Assembly (NCBI GenBank): GCA_003224135.1
Contig: QHYO01000419.1
Location: 1 to 8,771 of the forward strand
Direction: 5' to 3'
Origin: Acidobacteriota bacterium
GTDB taxonomy: Bacteria > Acidobacteriota > Terriglobia > Acidiferrales > UBA7541
Length of the DNA stretch: 8,771 nucleotides
The translations under genes and the position numbers were made by a program. This document shows positions 7,613 through 8,771 of the stretch, one piece after another. The notes below the pieces were generated by a model that was given only the letters and a program-made list of their open reading frames with translations, was not told the origin of the DNA and searched no databases. Every line of letters begins with the position of its first letter. Position 1 is the stretch's first letter.

Positions 7613-7702
7613 CCAAAGTCCGAGCAACCCGCCCCGCCATCCCTGCCCGCGCCGCGCCCATCAAGCTCGCACGCGCTCAACAATTTCTTCGCGCCGCCGC
7701 CC

Positions 7703-8035
7703 GTGCCAGCCACCCACGCGGACTCGCGCGCCGAATCCGCCTGGCCTCGCGCGCTCACCGATGCTTTTACTCCGCACGCGCACGCGCTTCCCCACGTTCC
7801 GCCCGCGTCGCAAACCCAGCAGCACGCCGCCCCAAATTCCTACGCGCCTTCCCACAATTTCAACATTGCAACTCCCAATCGCCCACAAGCCAGCGCCACC
7901 GACATCCAAAAGCTCAAAACTGAAATCTCGCGCCTCGAACTCCTCATCAAAAAACTGCAAACCGAACTCCAAATCGAGCGCCAATATAACCAAGCCCTCG
8001 AGCTCCACGTAAAATCCCTGACCTCCCTCGACTAA
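7703..8035 (+). CDS. Pro/Ala-rich, coiled-coil protein; possibly the C-terminal part of the interrupted CheY-like gene
   Basis: As a free gene this would start at GTG 7703 and encode 110 aa. The first ~65 residues are a disordered Pro/Ala/His-rich stretch. From about base 7901 a coiled coil follows (DIQKLKTEISRLELLIKKLQ, then TELQIERQYNQALELHVKSL) with regular Leu/Ile spacing. No ribosome site precedes the GTG. The same frame is open back to the TAA at 7610-7612 that ends the receiver, and those 30 codons read as the same kind of Pro/Ser/Ala linker (SHALNNFFAPPPVPA). The segment is thus in frame with the CheY-like gene and may be its C-terminal linker plus coiled-coil tail, cut off by a second TAA. 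I do not recognise the tail as a named family. That it is protein-coding is likely; that it is a gene on its own is doubtful. Confidence 0.55.
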   Translation: MPATHADSRAESAWPRALTDAFTPHAHALPHVPPASQTQQHAAPNSYAPSHNFNIATPNRPQASATDIQKLKTEISRLELLIKKLQTELQIERQYNQALELHVKSLTSLD

Positions 8036-8289
8036 CCAATCACTTCATTGTCATCCGTAGGAGCACGATAAATCGTGCCCTCTTCACTCTGGGGCCAAGC
8101 CAAGCTGACGAGCTATGACAGCCTGCTTGTCGCAATTTTCAGTCTTATCCCGATCCGCCCACGCGACGGCTTGGTATTTGCTTCCGGAGCTTTTTAAGCG
8201 GGCGCGGAGTCGTCGAGATAAACCCAATGAGTAGTCGGTCGGCATGGTGGGTGACAACCGGGCATCATCTTCATCAAATCCATCCCCGA
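8036..8289. other. Convergent intergenic region
   Basis: These 254 bases separate the 3' ends of the + strand operon and the - strand gene. They hold a short palindrome (8063-8078) and a T run at 8191-8195 after GGAGC, but no hairpin directly followed by a U tract that would make a convincing terminator. Codon-like structure is weak on both strands, and no tRNA or protein-coding gene is recognised. Transcription from both sides must end in or near here, so a terminator is expected but not seen clearly. Confidence 0.6.
8063..8078. repeat. Short palindrome / hairpin downstream of the operon
   Basis: GCACGATAAATCGTGC has two 7-base arms (GCACGAT and ATCGTGC) around AA. As RNA it would give at least a 6-bp stem with a UAAA loop. 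It lies 27 bases after the last + strand stop codon. No U tract follows (CCTCTTCACTCT), so it could be a weak terminator, an mRNA 3'-end stabiliser, or one copy of a dispersed intergenic palindrome. Confidence 0.5.
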
Positions 8290-8771
8290 CTACTGAACAT
8301 ACTTAAGCGCGCGAGCGACAGCCTCCCCGGCACTCTCGTCATTTCGGCTGTGGTCCGTAATATCGTCATACCGCTGCTGTGCGGGGCCGGGATTGAGCCT
8401 CTCGTTGTACGCAGCGGTGATCTCCGCGCCCATTTGCTGCAGCAACTTGTTAACCTCAGCACTCAGATCAGCGCGGTTCGTGGAGACTTGCTTGCCCAGG
8501 TACGTCGCGGCAATTTGCTCGGCCACCTTGTCGGCTGTCTGGTAGTAATACTCCGAGATTTGCCGGTGGCCTTGCTCGTGTTCGATGACGTGCTGTGTTG
8601 CGCTCTCCGGCATCCAGATATTGATCTCAAGCTGCAGCGTCACTCTGATCTCTGTCACCGTAACCAGCGCGTTCGTTCCATCGACCGTTTCCGACCGCCC
8701 CTTCACACTGGCATTGGAAATGAAATTGGAATCGCACTCCGCTTCCTCCCCTGACGCCAGCGGCGGCATAT
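8290..8771 (-). CDS. HExxH-motif protein, probable secreted zinc metalloprotease-like (DUF922-like), C-terminal part
   Basis: The gene runs leftward from the window edge to TAG at 8292-8290. About 159 codons are visible from an ATG at 8769, but the frame is open to the edge and the true start is probably outside. The key feature is HVIEHEQGHRQISEYYYQ: HEQGH (His64-Glu65-Gln66-Gly67-His68 counted from that ATG; bases 8580-8566) is a HExxH zinc-binding and catalytic motif followed by helix. Upstream are beta-strand-like segments (LVTVTEIRVTLQLEINIWMP); downstream are helices with many Ala, Gln and Glu residues. A W-x-P segment just before HExxGH is reminiscent of DUF922, predicted secreted Zn-dependent proteases, but the assignment is from memory of the pattern. 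The signal peptide, if any, lies off-window. It is oriented against the chemosensory operon and is probably unrelated to it. No third zinc ligand can be named with confidence. Confidence 0.6.
   Translation of the reverse strand, partial: MPPLASGEEAECDSNFISNASVKGRSETVDGTNALVTVTEIRVTLQLEINIWMPESATQHVIEHEQGHRQISEYYYQTADKVAEQIAATYLGKQVSTNRADLSAEVNKLLQQMGAEITAAYNERLNPGPAQQRYDDITDHSRNDESAGEAVARALKYVQ

Noticed and set aside
8182..8199. Possible intrinsic terminator around CTTCCGGAGCTTTTTAAG
   Set aside because: The only symmetry is the TCCGGA core, which cannot form a real loop, and the GCTT/AAGC arms give just a 4-bp stem; not convincing on either strand.
8194..8283. 29-codon - strand ORF in the same frame as the HExxH gene, starting just after its TAG stop, with Cys/Pro-rich start and THWVYLDDSAPA end
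   Set aside because: Too short, no ribosome site, and no recognisable similarity; in-frame continuation over 30 codons can happen by chance.
8227..8754. Long + strand open frame (175 codons) opposite the HExxH gene
   Set aside because: It is the antisense shadow of the - strand gene, which carries a meaningful HExxH motif; the + strand product shows no domain logic.
1..8771. CRISPR array, tRNA/rRNA genes, insertion sequence or phage elements
   Set aside because: No regularly spaced repeats, tRNA-like cloverleaf, transposase motif or terminal inverted repeats were seen; the window is almost fully accounted for by the chemosensory genes.

Overview
The window holds one compact chemosensory operon on the + strand, followed by a convergent, unrelated gene on the - strand. 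The DNA is GC-rich with a strong preference for C or G at third codon positions. Together with the style of the proteins (hybrid CheA, a receiver-PATAN protein, a CheY-like protein with a Pro-rich coiled-coil tail), this points to a soil-type bacterium such as an Acidobacteriota member. The taxonomic call is inference from gene style only, because no rRNA or other marker is present.

Layout: the window opens with the last ~102 codons of a methyl-accepting chemotaxis protein (MCP; bases 1-310). Next come cheR (382-1242), a 984-residue hybrid cheA (1239-4193), cheB (4200-5327), two cheW-like genes (5327-5860 and 5857-6336) and a pseudo-receiver/PATAN (DUF4388) gene (6333-7196). A CheY-like receiver gene starts at 7193 but is interrupted by an in-frame TAA at codon 35. 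It reaches its receiver end at 7612, and the same reading frame then continues as a Pro/Ala-rich, coiled-coil segment to 8035. From cheR to the CheY-like gene, neighbours overlap by 1-4 bases or are 6 bases apart, so one translationally coupled transcript is likely. Bases 8036-8289 form a convergent intergenic region with a short palindrome. Bases 8290-8771 carry, on the - strand, the C-terminal part of a protein with a HEQGH (HExxH) motif, probably a zinc metalloprotease-like protein.

How the genes work together: the MCP senses a signal. The two CheW-like proteins couple it to CheA, and CheR and CheB set receptor methylation. CheA carries two HPt domains, no recognisable P2 domain, a long P3 region with an EMDRY-type motif and a C-terminal receiver. 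This resembles the ChpA/PilL-type kinases of type IV pilus systems rather than flagellar CheA. The PATAN protein, from a family linked to pilus control in cyanobacteria, fits that reading. Its receiver lacks the phosphoacceptor Asp (Ser58 instead), and the one free-standing CheY-like protein with an intact Asp is broken by a stop codon. The output side of the pathway is therefore the most unusual part of the window. No flagellar or pilus structural gene lies in the window, so the pilus link is inference.
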